64,000 nucleotides of DNA, taken from positions 24,684,711-24,748,710 of the forward strand of contig OY821741.1 of assembly GCA_963682055.1 (NCBI GenBank), read 5' to 3'. The first letter of the stretch is position 1; each line of letters opens with the position of its first letter. A model generated the notes under the pieces. The model was not told where the DNA came from. It made no database searches and saw nothing but the letters and a program-made list of their open reading frames with translations. Shown here one piece after another: positions 22,195-32,602 of the stretch. The translations under genes were made by a program, and so were the position numbers. Source of the DNA: Primula veris (lineage: Eukaryota > Streptophyta > Magnoliopsida > Ericales > Primulaceae).

Positions 22195-22852
22195 TATGCA
22201 CTTTCCACTGTATTAGATGCACTTTCGACTGTACTAGATGCACTTTCGAATAAACCAGATGTATATTCAGTGGAACCAAATGCACTTTCAGCCGAATCAG
22301 ATGAACTTTCAGCCAAATCAGATGAACTTTCAGCCAAATCAGATGCACTTTCAGCGGAATCAGATGTACTTTCAGCCGAATCAGATACACTTTCAGGCGA
22401 ATCAGATACACTTTTGACAAAAGTATAAACACTTTTATTGAAGTATATGCACTTTTGGCTAAACCATATGCACTTTTGGCTAAAACATATGCACTTTCGA
22501 CTAGACTATATTCATTTTCAACCGGACTATATGCACTTTTGATTTAACTATATGTAATTTCGACTAAATTAGATGCACTTTCAGCTGAAGCAAATACACT
22601 TTTAGTTGAAATATATGCATACGCACCTTTATTGAACTATATTTACTTTTGACTGAATTGTATGCACTTTCGACGAAAATAGTTGTACTTTCAGTTGAAT
22701 TGAATGCACTTTCGACTCAAGTTTATGCACTTTTGACTGGACTATATGCATTTTTATTGAACTATATACGCTTTTGACTGAACTATATGCACTTTCGACT
22801 GAACTATATGTACTTTCGACTGAACTAAATGCACTTTCAGCTCATTTAGATT
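22195..22852. repeat. 21-bp minisatellite block A, copy 2
   Basis: The same block as 5431-6066, with one extra 21-bp unit near 22320. This shows that unit number changed after the segment duplicated. The T-rich tract follows at 22960-23290. Confidence 0.85.
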
Positions 22853-22959
22853 AAAGAAAGCAATTTTCATGGAAAACCCACTTTTTGGTGGAAAAATTCC
22901 AGTTTTTTATGGGAAAAGTATCTTTTGATGAAAGAACAGATTTTTCGGTGTAAAAAGTG

Positions 22960-23290
22960 GTATATTTATAATTTTTTGTAATTTTGTGATTTTTACCATT
23001 TTTTATGATTTTCTTAGAAATAATATGTTTTGTGTTTTTTTTTAAATACTTTTTTTTGTGTGATATTTTTCATTTTATGTGATTTATATAAAAATACAAT
23101 TTTTTGTTTAATTTTTTATAATTTTTTCCATTTTTTTTTCCATTTTTTTTCCATTTTTTGTGATCTTTGTGATTTTTTTTGATTTTTTTAAATATTTTTT
23201 GTTTGTGTTTTTTTTTTTTGTGATTTTTTCTGTTTTATAGAATTTTCTTATAATTTAAAACTATTTTTTTTTTGTTTTATAGAGAGATAA
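22960..23290. repeat. T-rich low-complexity tract, copy 2
   Basis: The counterpart of 6090-6480 with small length differences. The intact copia element is inserted just beyond it. Confidence 0.75.
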
Positions 23291-23301
23291 AATATGTGTA
23301 T

Positions 23302-23500
23302 TGTTGTAAGATTATTGGACTCTTATTGGGCTTTTACTTATTGGGCCTAGATGGGCTTTTAACCCTACCCCTCTATCTATATAAAGAGGGCTAGGGGTCT
23401 TGTATTCATACACACATTCATTCATTAATAAGACTATACTGTTCCCCTCTCTCTCTACTTCTGTCTCCCTAAATACATAGCTAATAGTTGTATTACAACA
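23302..23500 (+). repeat. 5' LTR of the intact copia element
   Basis: 199 bp, starting TGTTGTAAG and ending ATTACAACA, with TATATAAA at 23378-23385 as the probable promoter. The following bases (CGTTATCAGCAC) resemble but do not match the usual initiator-Met primer site TGGTATCAGAGC. Confidence 0.95.
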
Positions 23501-25058
23501 CGTTATCAGCACTGCTCTCGGAGATTGGAGTACGAATTCTGGGTTCAATAAACCTTGAGGTTTATCCGGATTTTATTAGGTTATTGCCATATCGATTTTC
23601 ACCAACATACCGTGCGTAAGGTATACGTTTTATTTTATTGTACACCCACATGATAAGTAAAATTACTTGTTACTGCTCTTACGTAATATATATATATATG
23701 TGTACTGCTGCATATAATTTTATGTGTACTACTGCATATAATCTAGAATTAGAAGCCTGTAATCTTGTTTATGCTACTAGTACTGTAATTGATTTAAAAC
23801 ATGTATAAACAGAAACAGGACCGGTGTTATATTTTGTTTATTAAACATACTAATATGCATCTGTCAGACTATATATGTTACAAACTGAAACGTATGTACT
23901 GTTTTGTAATTCTCTGAAAGCTGTAAACTATTCTAAATTACTCAAGGACTAAACTGAAACTTGTCTGAAATTCTGGACTGTATATGTAATAATGCTGTAA
24001 ATAGATATATAGTTTGCTGTAATTACACGCATGGTCCTGTAGTATAATACTTATACGAAAACAGTACATATGATTGATAAAGATACAATATTTGGTAAAT
24101 ATACACACACATGCATATAAATTTTTTTATTAAAAGGCAAGCGTATAAAAATTGCATGTTAATTGAATAAATTGATATGTTTCCATGTAAATTTAACCCA
24201 TTTGCATGTTAAAATATTTTTTTTACCATATATAGAATTGATTGGTAAATTAAAAATATATTGTTTGCTTGCATGTTAAAACTACCATGTATAGAATTAT
24301 TAATATGGCGATAAACATAGATAATTGATTTGATATGTTAAAATCTTCATGGATTAATTGATAATCTTAAATAGATTTGATTTGATATGTTAGAATCTTC
24401 ATGAATTGATTGATAATATTAAATTGATTTGATTTGATATGTTAGAATCTTTATGAATTGATTGATAATCTTAAATAGATTTGATTTGATATGTTAGAAT
24501 CTTTATAGATTGATTGATAATCTTAAATTGATAACACCAAATCTACTGCATGATTAAATAGATTCTAAAATATATTTACTGCATGTTTATATATGTGTAA
24601 TTAATCTAGATAGATATTCTCTATGTTTAATATTATTGCCATATATAAAATGCGAAAATCGTATATATTCACATTTAAGTTGGAAAAATTATGAATCTTC
24701 CCCAAATAGGCTCACCTATTTGGATACGATGTCTAGGAAAGATAAAGGCGGAAGTCGTTCTCCTAATGAGGTCGGTTTTTAAGAGGCATTCGTGCCCACC
24801 CCCCTCACCGTCTTTCCTGGTCGTGTTCAAATAGAGCTACCGAAAGGGGTTGAGTAAATAATAATTTCCCCGAATGTGCCTATATAGATATGTATTCGCC
24901 GAATTGGTGTCTCAGGATCGACGAGAACCTCTTCACTTAAAAGCAAAACTTGTTTTTCGAAATAAAGTTTGTGCTTATACAAACCATAAACATATAAACC
25001 AGTTGTTTTATATGATGACTAATCCAGTCTTTATTTTCTTTTCTCCTGTTGTAGAAAA
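23501..25058 (+). other. Untranslated leader of the copia element, possibly spliced
   Basis: The leader is 1.56 kb, long for this class, with no ORF of note. A strong acceptor-like site (TTTTCTCCTGTTGTAG) ends 4 bp before the gag ATG. Donor-like sites (GC|GTAAGG, AAG|GTATAC) lie near 23615. An inverted pair (AGGAAAGA near 24735 and TCTTTCCT near 24815) could form a stem. Parts of 24850-25020 are kept in the decayed relative. Confidence 0.45.
24325..24532 (+). repeat. Four 52-bp tandem repeats in the copia leader
   Basis: Exactly four 52-bp units start at 24325, 24377, 24429 and 24481, each opening TTGATTTGATATGTTA. They lie in the long leader between the 5' LTR and gag. The role is unknown. 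Confidence 0.85.
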
Positions 25059-26054
25059 ATGTCAATCAAGCTTGACTTTCCAATTTTGGATGCTGCCGGC
25101 AAGAACTACTTGGATTGGAGTCAGGATATCCAAAACCATTTAGATGCCCAAGGCTTATTGGATGTCATATATGATGAGGAAGAGCGTGAAATGGAAGTAA
25201 CGCGTGAAATGAGTGCTCGGGCGATGATTCTGTTTCGCCGCCACTTATCAATCGCCATGAAATCTGAGTTCATAGCGACCACCTCACCAAAGGCATTATG
25301 GGACTCTCTGAAAGAGCGTTTCGACCACCAAAAGACCATTTGGCTCCCTGAAGCCCGCCGTGATTGGCTGAATCTGCGATTTCAGGACTTCGAAAGCGTT
25401 GAAAAATATAACGCTGAAGTATGCAGAATTCGTGCTACTCTCCAATACTGTGGTGAAACGCTCACCGACAGTGACTTATTGGAGAAAACGTACACCACAT
25501 TTCCTAGTTCTGACATCTTGCTCCAAAAGCAATATCGTCAGTCTAAATTCACCAAATTTCCCGAGCTCATCACCCAGTTGTTATTGGACGAGAAGAATAG
25601 TCTCATTTTAATGATGAACAGTAATTCTCGTCCTGCTGGTTCAAAGGCAATTCCAATGCCTGATGCTAATGCTGTTCGTGGACCTCGTCCACGATATGGG
25701 AAACGAGAAAAGGGCCTGTCGTCCCGTCAGCCAAGGAACAGGGATGAGCGTAATGCTCGTCCAGCCAAGCGAGGTTTGGACAATCGTCCGAACCGAGGAC
25801 CTGTGGCTCCTCCTAGGCAGTCTCGTGGTGGTAGGAACAATCGGGCCAGTCGTCCCAAAGCAAGAGATCCGGCCGCTATGCCAACTCTGTGCTATAAATG
25901 TGGTGGAAATGGTCATATGCAAAGGACTTGTAGGGCAACTCCCCAAGAAGTCGAAAACTACCACAAGGGTAGAAGGGTCGAAACCAACATGATTGAAGCT
26001 AGTGCAAAAGAAACCCTTGAGACCCCTGACTTTGAGGCTCACATGGAAGAATAA
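25059..26054 (+). CDS. gag: Copia Gag protein
   Basis: This 331-aa structural protein forms the virus-like particle. The N-terminal half has the copia Gag layout (LDFPILDAAGKNYLDWSQDI at the start; KALWDSLKERFD in the middle). A basic Arg/Gly/Pro-rich region follows (about 200-270). The zinc knuckle is CYKCGGNGHMQRTC at residues 278-291, with all four ligands. The ATG chosen is the first in frame and lies 4 nt after a splice-acceptor-like site. The stop overlaps an AATAAA (26050-26055). Pol lies 228 nt downstream in the same frame. Confidence 0.93.
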   Translation: MSIKLDFPILDAAGKNYLDWSQDIQNHLDAQGLLDVIYDEEEREMEVTREMSARAMILFRRHLSIAMKSEFIATTSPKALWDSLKERFDHQKTIWLPEARRDWLNLRFQDFESVEKYNAEVCRIRATLQYCGETLTDSDLLEKTYTTFPSSDILLQKQYRQSKFTKFPELITQLLLDEKNSLILMMNSNSRPAGSKAIPMPDANAVRGPRPRYGKREKGLSSRQPRNRDERNARPAKRGLDNRPNRGPVAPPRQSRGGRNNRASRPKARDPAAMPTLCYKCGGNGHMQRTCRATPQEVENYHKGRRVETNMIEASAKETLETPDFEAHMEE

Positions 26055-26280
26055 AGTTTTTTTTCTTCGTTTCTTTTAATAATTGAGCTGTTTTGCTCCT
26101 GGATTATGTTATTTCAATTCCATTTCGGATTATGTTTTTTCCTTTGGATATTGTTCATTTCTTTTGGATTATGGTTTGTTTTATGGATAATGTTTTGAAC
26201 ATTTCTCGTATAATTTAAAGTTATTTCATTGAGCAATTCCTTTTATTCGTGTGACCGACTTTAAATTATTTTACTTTTAG
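25969..26280 (+). promoter_or_regulatory. Candidate intron/polyadenylation switch between gag and pol
   Basis: A donor-like GGGTAGAA (GT at 25969-25970) and an acceptor-like TTTTACTTTTAG (AG at 26279-26280) bound a 312-nt, T-rich stretch. Removing it deletes the gag stop codon. It joins Gly codon G|GT to G|GC, and so would put pol (from Met-Tyr-Cys) in frame behind the zinc knuckle. AATAAA at 26050-26055 lies inside the stretch and overlaps the gag stop. Seen: the motifs, the length divisible by 3 and the matching frame. Inferred: that splicing occurs. Confidence 0.45.
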
Positions 26281-26282
26281 GC

Positions 26283-29200
26283 ATGTATTGTGGGGCAGTT
26301 GATTGTCTGGTTGATAGTGGCACTACACACACTATCTTAAAAGATAAATCGTTTTTTATCAACTTTACGCCTAAAGTAACCTCAGTGACAACAATTTCGG
26401 GCCCGTCGACCCTTGTTGAAGGCTTTGGTAAAGCTAAATTCACGTTGTCAAATGGTACTCCTGTTGAAGTATCTGAGGCCTTATATTCTCCGAGGTCCAG
26501 TCGTACCTTGTTGAGCTTTAAGGATATCCGAGAAAATAAGTTTCATCTTGAAACTGCTCGTGAAAATGGTATTGAATACCTTCACATTACCTCCACTCAA
26601 TACGACCAAAAGCGTATTCTGGAGAAGTTGAGATGTCTTTCAAGTGGTTTGTATGTTACTACAATCCAAAACTTTGAAAGCAATCTAATCATTCGGCGGG
26701 CGCCGATTGATGAGAGCACTTTTATGCTATGGCATGACCGGCTGGGACACCCGGGTCAAAATACGATGCTTCGAACGATGAACGCATCTCATGGGCATCC
26801 TCTTGGAGGAAAGAATTTCGTGATTAACCCGAAAAGCCTATGCCAAGCATGCTCGATTGGAAAGACTAATCTCAAAACAATTCGTGTGAAACCTACAAAA
26901 TTGGTTTCCCAATTCCTTGAAAGAATTCAAGGAGATATTTGTGGACCTATCCAACCAACTTGCGGACCATTTAAATATTTCATGGTTTTGGTTGATGCAT
27001 CGACAAGATGGTCACACGTAGCTTTGTTGTCCACAAGAAACGCAGCGTTTCCAAAACTCCTAGCCCAGATCATTAAATTGAGGGCTCATCATCCGGATTA
27101 TCCGATAAAGTCTATTAGACTTGATAATGCCGCGGAGTTTACATCGAAAACTTTCGATGACTATTGCATGACTTTGGGAATTAATCTTGAACACCCAGTT
27201 GCGTATGTTCATACCCAAAACGGCCTTGCAGAAGCTTTCATTAAGCGATTGCAAATGATTGCTAGGACTTTGGTTATGCGCACCAAACTTCCTATTTCTG
27301 CGTGGGGCTATGCCATTTTGCATGCTGCTGCGTTGGTCCGTCTGAGGCCCATGGCCACCCAACCACTATCTGCGTACCAGTTGGTAACTGGATATGAGCC
27401 CGATGTCTCACATTTACGCGTGTTTGGGTGTTTAGTCAATGTTCCAATTGAGCCGCCTAAGCGTTCCAAATTTGGACCTCAGAAACGACGGGGCATATAT
27501 GTCGGTTATGAATCCCCGTCCATAATACGCTATTTAGAGCCCTTGACAGGCGATCTCTTTACCGCTAGACATGCGGATTGTGACTTTGATGAGACACTCT
27601 TCCCGTCGTTAGGGGGAGAAATGCACGTTAACGTTGATAAGGAACGACGTGAATTAACGTGGCATGTACCCACTATGTCTCATCTAGATCCCCCAACTGC
27701 ACATAGTGATAAGGAAGTGCAGAGAATCCTAGGTCTGCAAAATGTTGCAAATCAAATGCCAGACGCATTTAATGACCTAGCAAATGTCACGAGATCACAT
27801 ATACCTGCTGCAAATGTGCCTGCAAGGATAGACGTCCCAGTGAGACGCCGTGTTCCGGTTGAACACGTTGCTCCGGTTGTACCCACCGAGCAAAGAACGC
27901 TGCCGTCGGCCGTTCAGTCCGCCGCCCTTCCGAAAAAAAGAGGAAGGCCGTCCGGTTCCAAGGATGTTCTGCCTCGAAAGAGGAGAAATCCTGTCGCATC
28001 TGTTTTGCGACACGAGATCATTAAGGATCACGGTGATGTATTAGAGAAGCGTGTTCCAGATGAAACACCAGTTCCTAATCATCATGATAACCTCGAAATA
28101 TCTGTCGATTATGCTAGTTTAGACGATATTTTGAAGCGAAACGAGACTGTCATCGATGATGTGTTCATATACGCAGTGGCCACTGACATTATGAACAATG
28201 ATGACATGGAACCTCGTACCGTTGCTAAGTGTCAGCGAAGAACGGACTGGCCTCAATGGAAACAAGCAATCCAGGCTGAATTGGATTCCTTAACGAAACG
28301 AAAGGTGTTTGGACCTGTCGCTCCAACACCGCCCAATGTTAGACCAGTTGGTCATAAATGGGTTTTCGTAAGGAAGCGTGATGAGAATAATGAGATTGTT
28401 AGATACAAAGCTCGCCTTGTGGCGCAAGGTTTCTCTCAACGCCCTGGAATTGATTACGATGAGACGTATTCTCCCGTAATGGACGTTATAACGTTCCGCT
28501 ACTTAATCAGTTTAGTAGTTTCCGAAAAACTGAATATGCAGCTCATGGATGTGGTCACAGCGTATCTCTACGGGGATCTGGACACAGAGATTTACATGAG
28601 AGTCCCTGATGGACTTAAGTTGCCTGAATCAAGTAGTTCCCGTCCACGGAACACGTTCTCGATTAGACTGAGACGATCACTATATGGATTGAAACAATCC
28701 GGACGGATGTGGTATAACCGTCTAAGTGAATACTTGATCGGCGTGGGATATGTTAATAATGAACTATGCCCATGCGTGTTCATAAAGAAATCCACTTCAG
28801 GATATGCGATTATCGCAGTCTATGTAGATGATATGAATCTCATAGGAACCTCGAAAGAGTTGTTCGAAACTGCTGAAATCCTGAAGAAGGAGTTCGAGAT
28901 GAAAGATCTTGGGAAGACACGGTATTGCCTCGGCCTGCAGATCGAGCACCGTATAGATGGAATTTTAGTCCATCAAGAAAACTACACCCAAAAGGTGTTG
29001 AGGCGCTTTAGTCATAGTGATGCTAAGCCGTCCTCTACTCCCATGGTCGTCCGCTCTCTAGACATTAATAAGGACCCTTTCCGTCCAAAGGAGGACGATG
29101 AAGAGATATTGAGCCCTGAGTGTTCATATCTGGGTGCAATAGGCGCACTATTGTACTTGGCCCAATGTACTAGACCGGACATCTCGTTTGCTGTGAATTG

Positions 29201-29852
29201 TCTAGCTCGACACAGCACCGCGCCAACACGCCGCCACTGGACTGGCATAAAAGACATTTTCCGTTACCTTAGAGGTACTACGGACATGGGCTTATTCTAT
29301 CCCTTTGCGTCGAGTGGATCTAGCTCCATTGATCCTCGAAATAACGCAACCCTTGTCGGCTATGCCGATGCTGGTTTCTTATCAGACCCGCACAAGGGAC
29401 GTTCCCAATCTGGTTATGTCTTTACTATTGGGAACACGGCGATATCCTGGAGGTCTCGTAAACAGACTCTAGTGGCCACTTCGACTAACCACTCTGAGCT
29501 ACTCGCGCTCTATGAGGCGACTAGAGAGTGTGTCTGGCTTCGAGCAGTTATTGGCCATATTCGAAGCACCTGTGATCTAGCTTACGATCGTGATGAACCA
29601 GTTGTTATTTATGAGGACAACACCGCTGTGATTGATCAAGCGAAACATGGTTATATCAAAGGTGATGCCACTAAGCATATTGCGCCAAAGTTGTTCTTCA
29701 CACATGAACAACAAACGCTTCAAAAGATTGAAGTGAAGCATATTGGTTCAGAGAATAACCACGCTGACTTGTTCACCAAGTCACTGCCAAAGCATTCTTT
29801 TCAGAAGCACGTACGGGCGATTGGCCTACGTAGGCTATCTGAGCTACCTTAG
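26283..29852 (+). CDS. pol: Copia Pol polyprotein (protease, integrase, reverse transcriptase, RNase H)
   Basis: 1,189 aa with the copia domain order. The protease active site is DSG at residues 11-13 (the upstream part would come from a Gag-Pol fusion). The HHCC integrase zinc domain has WHDRLGH at 150-156 and CQAC at 187-190. The integrase triad is D218, D281 and E317, with the expected 35 residues between the last two. The reverse transcriptase motif is YVDD at 847-850. RNase H has YADAGF (D1029) and YEDN (D1112), and the C-terminus carries HADLFTKSLP. No stop or frameshift is present, so the element appears able to move itself. Starting only 11 codons before the protease Asp is unusually short for an independent start, which favours expression as a fusion with Gag. 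Confidence 0.93.
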   Translation: MYCGAVDCLVDSGTTHTILKDKSFFINFTPKVTSVTTISGPSTLVEGFGKAKFTLSNGTPVEVSEALYSPRSSRTLLSFKDIRENKFHLETARENGIEYLHITSTQYDQKRILEKLRCLSSGLYVTTIQNFESNLIIRRAPIDESTFMLWHDRLGHPGQNTMLRTMNASHGHPLGGKNFVINPKSLCQACSIGKTNLKTIRVKPTKLVSQFLERIQGDICGPIQPTCGPFKYFMVLVDASTRWSHVALLSTRNAAFPKLLAQIIKLRAHHPDYPIKSIRLDNAAEFTSKTFDDYCMTLGINLEHPVAYVHTQNGLAEAFIKRLQMIARTLVMRTKLPISAWGYAILHAAALVRLRPMATQPLSAYQLVTGYEPDVSHLRVFGCLVNVPIEPPKRSKFGPQKRRGIYVGYESPSIIRYLEPLTGDLFTARHADCDFDETLFPSLGGEMHVNVDKERRELTWHVPTMSHLDPPTAHSDKEVQRILGLQNVANQMPDAFNDLANVTRSHIPAANVPARIDVPVRRRVPVEHVAPVVPTEQRTLPSAVQSAALPKKRGRPSGSKDVLPRKRRNPVASVLRHEIIKDHGDVLEKRVPDETPVPNHHDNLEISVDYASLDDILKRNETVIDDVFIYAVATDIMNNDDMEPRTVAKCQRRTDWPQWKQAIQAELDSLTKRKVFGPVAPTPPNVRPVGHKWVFVRKRDENNEIVRYKARLVAQGFSQRPGIDYDETYSPVMDVITFRYLISLVVSEKLNMQLMDVVTAYLYGDLDTEIYMRVPDGLKLPESSSSRPRNTFSIRLRRSLYGLKQSGRMWYNRLSEYLIGVGYVNNELCPCVFIKKSTSGYAIIAVYVDDMNLIGTSKELFETAEILKKEFEMKDLGKTRYCLGLQIEHRIDGILVHQENYTQKVLRRFSHSDAKPSSTPMVVRSLDINKDPFRPKEDDEEILSPECSYLGAIGALLYLAQCTRPDISFAVNCLARHSTAPTRRHWTGIKDIFRYLRGTTDMGLFYPFASSGSSSIDPRNNATLVGYADAGFLSDPHKGRSQSGYVFTIGNTAISWRSRKQTLVATSTNHSELLALYEATRECVWLRAVIGHIRSTCDLAYDRDEPVVIYEDNTAVIDQAKHGYIKGDATKHIAPKLFFTHEQQTLQKIEVKHIGSENNHADLFTKSLPKHSFQKHVRAIGLRRLSELP

Positions 29853-29936
29853 AGCGACATTTTATGTCGGAGTCGAAATCCTCGCACCCTGTCGTGTGCA
29901 AGTGAGGGGGAGCATCCTGTTGTATGCATGTGTACT

Positions 29937-30360
29937 CTTTTTGTCCTTAGTACAAGGTTTTTCCCACTGGGTTTTCCTTGACAAGGTTTTTTAGCGAGAC
30001 ACGTTCCATGTTATACCTCACTAAGGATTGCCGAAATCAGGGGGAGTATCCTGTCGTATACTTCTTACCATTGTGTACTCTTTTGTCCTTCGACCAGAGT
30101 TTTTTTCCACTGGGTTTTACTCTGGCAAGGTTTTGATGAGGCACCTGTTTGGTGGTTGATCCCCTATTACTACCACCGTTGCACTCTTTTTCCTTCGATC
30201 AGAGATTTTCCCATTGGGTTTGCTCTGGCAAGGTTTTGATGAGGCACACTGCTTTGTGGTTAGTTACTTACATGATATTTCGGCCTATATCATTCGGCTA
30301 CACAATTTCTCCTAGGTACCGGTTTTGTCCCACACTGGGTTTTCCGGCCCTAAGGTTTTT
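29937..30360 (+). repeat. Four diverged 3' UTR repeats with conserved hairpin
   Basis: Four units share a core TTTTTCCCACTGGGTTTT followed by CAAGGTTTT in three. In each, short arms flanking the core pair with each other though their sequence differs: CAAGG/CCTTG (29953-29957, 29976-29980), CCAGAGT/ACTCTGG (30094-30100, 30119-30125), CAGAG/CTCTG (30200-30204, 30223-30227) and CCGG/CCGG (30319-30322, 30344-30347). Similar units occur in the decayed relative (51910-52210). Confidence 0.7.
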
Positions 30361-30429
30361 ATGTGTTTAGCACTGCGAATGAACTCGACTCAGATCGACT
30401 GCATGAAGACGAAGAATTCAAGACGTCCA

Positions 30430-30438
30430 AAGGGGGAG
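30430..30438 (+). promoter_or_regulatory. Polypurine tract of the copia element
   Basis: AAGGGGGAG directly precedes the 3' LTR and is the probable plus-strand primer. The decayed relative has the same sequence before its 3' LTR. Confidence 0.85.
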
Positions 30439-30637
30439 TGTTGTAAGATTATTGGACTCTTATTGGGCTTTTACTTATTGGGCCTAGATGGGCTTTTAAC
30501 CCTACCCCTCTATCTATATAAAGAGGGCTAGGGGTCTTGTATTCATACACACATTCATTCATTAATAAGACTATACTGTTCCCCTCTCTCTCTACTTCTG
30601 TCTCCCTAAATACATAGCTAATAGTTGTATTACAACA
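30439..30637 (+). repeat. 3' LTR of the intact copia element
   Basis: 199 bp, identical to the 5' LTR on reading, followed by the TGTAT target duplication. Confidence 0.95.
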
Positions 30638-30748
30638 TGTATTATGTTTTTGGTTGTATTATGGCGTTTTAATAAATAAAGTAAATTATAAAAAAATTGT
30701 ACATGTGGGGAATGTGAACTTAATGAGACAAACAAGACAATTAGGAGA

Positions 30749-30749
30749 A

Positions 30750-30837
<88 letters not shown>
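30749..30837. repeat. AAT microsatellite, long allele
   Basis: About 30 AAT units against about 10 at the matching site in copy 1 (6602-6632). The poly-Asn frame it creates is not a gene. Confidence 0.92.
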
Positions 30838-32026
30838 TGAACTCTAAAGCTCAATTTTATTAAAATTCAAGATAATGGTACTGATCTATAATGCGAACAT
30901 TAAATAATAATCTAGTCCAACAAAATAATATAAATAATGAGAACAACTTCTAAAATACAGGGTATAACCATTCCATCCCCCTATTTATAATCTTAGGCTC
31001 AAGATTTCTCTCAAGTTAGACATACGGCGAATCAGGTTATGCCTTCCACGGTCTTATGGAAGCTCAAACACGTACACTCTTCCAATCTCTCACGAACCCT
31101 ATCACGATCATGTGAAACCCCGATCAAACTCTTCCAAACCTTCAATCGATTGCCTTTCCGGATCGAGCTTCAGACAAAAGCAACAACCCAAAAAAACCTT
31201 AATGTCTCCTCCTATAACCACATAACGTGTCTACCTTGTCAATGAAAATTAAGACATAAAATTAACCATTTGTTCTCACTGCCTCTTTTACCATGAGCAC
31301 TCGGTCGCCCAACCAAAAGACTTCACGTCTTTGAGTTACCATTCTTTGGATTTGTGTTTAATTCATATTGGAAACATGCATAACATATAAATATTAACCA
31401 ATAAGTTATCACAACTCACAAAGCATATAAAATATGCTTATAAAGTAAATAACGCCATAATGAGTTCATATAGGAGCAAGAATAAAATTAACAAAAAATA
31501 ATATATTAAAATTTATTAACAAAAGTATAGAGAGTACCAAAAATCCGGTTGCAAACTTACAAAAATTAAAAGGGTACAAATTGAGTGTTTAAATGGGGAA
31601 ACGATAAAAGAAGAGGGAAAATAAAAAGAGGCTGAAGCAAAATTTCTGGAAGAGGCAGAACAGAAAAGTTTCTTAAATTATGCTATGAAACACTCAAAAG
31701 ACTATCTGAATATGACATATTAGAGTAATAAACGCTTAGTAGTAATTCCTAACACTTGTGCAATTATGTTTTCACACAACTTCTGAAATTGAAATATAAA
31801 TATATAACTAGGATTTTATTGAAAAATATCATTGAGTACTGTCAACTCATACATTTTATGAAGTAGGTTTTAATTACAAAAATGTGAGTAATTTTATGAA
31901 TATGACACATTAGAGTAATAAACGTTTAGTAATTCCCAACACTTATGAAGTTATGGTTTCACACAAGGCAAGTTTAAGGATAACAATAACTATCATTTCA
32001 CACAAGGCAAGTTCTTCCACATTTTT
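30838..32026. other. Unassigned stretch, copy 2 counterpart of 6633-7822
   Basis: Nearly identical to copy 1, including the minus-strand TATAAATA (30982-30989). No gene was seen. Confidence 0.4.
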
Positions 32027-32597
32027 TGATAAAACCATAACTTTTGGCGATCACGTTAGACTTTTCAACAATATAATAATGGTAAATCAACGGTAAATAA
32101 TGGACATTTCTTGGTCTTTATTATTGGTCGGATTATTACACTTATTCGGATTGCTACACTTGCTCGGATTAGTACTTCTTTATTACAATTGTGCTCGATT
32201 TGACTGCTTAATCTCTTATCTTGGTCGTTCTTCTTTCTCTTCGATACTCGGCTCTCTCGCTGTTCGGCTTGCTTCTTTTCAGGCTAAGCTTTGACTAGTT
32301 TCTCTCTTTTCTCAACTTCTCTCTATATTTTTTGGAGATATTTTCTGGTCCTTTTCTAGGAGGGGTAGTTGGTTATTTATAGGCTTTATGCTTTCTAGGA
32401 TGTTAACAAATGTCTCCATCTCATTTGGTTTTTCAGATATGGGTCCCTAGTTAAGTGGGCTTGGCCTTTTGATAGATACTACCTTATTCTCTTATGAAAG
32501 GCATGTGATGACCCATTTAAGCGTTGGATACCCATTTATAAAGTGGATTGATTATTACCCGAATAGAATATTCGGGTCTACTTTTTATATTCTATCA
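32027..32597 (-). mobile_element. Solo LTR of the Tat-like gypsy element (copy 2)
   Basis: 571 bp, the same LTR as 7823-8394, but flanked on both sides by TTTTT (32022-32026 and 32598-32602). It is not followed by polypurine tract or internal sequence. This is what LTR-LTR recombination leaves behind. The duplication is simple sequence, but its position at both exact LTR ends supports the reading. Confidence 0.75.
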
Positions 32598-32602
32598 TTT
32601 TT

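Larger units (their letters stand above)
23302..30637 (+). mobile_element. Intact, young Ty1/copia LTR retrotransposon
   Basis: This 7,336-bp element is flanked by TGTAT at 23297-23301 and 30638-30642; copy 1 shows the empty site with a single TGTAT near 6490. The 199-bp LTRs (TGTTGTAAG to ATTACAACA) look identical base for base. Gag and Pol frames are open with all catalytic residues seen. The polypurine tract AAGGGGGAG abuts the 3' LTR. A decayed relative lies inverted at 51450-56521. Identical LTRs and the empty site in copy 1 mean it inserted recently, after the segment duplicated. Lineage within Copia would need an RT tree. Confidence 0.95.

Noticed and set aside
30654..30863. Poly-asparagine ORF
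   Set aside because: Translation of the AAT microsatellite.
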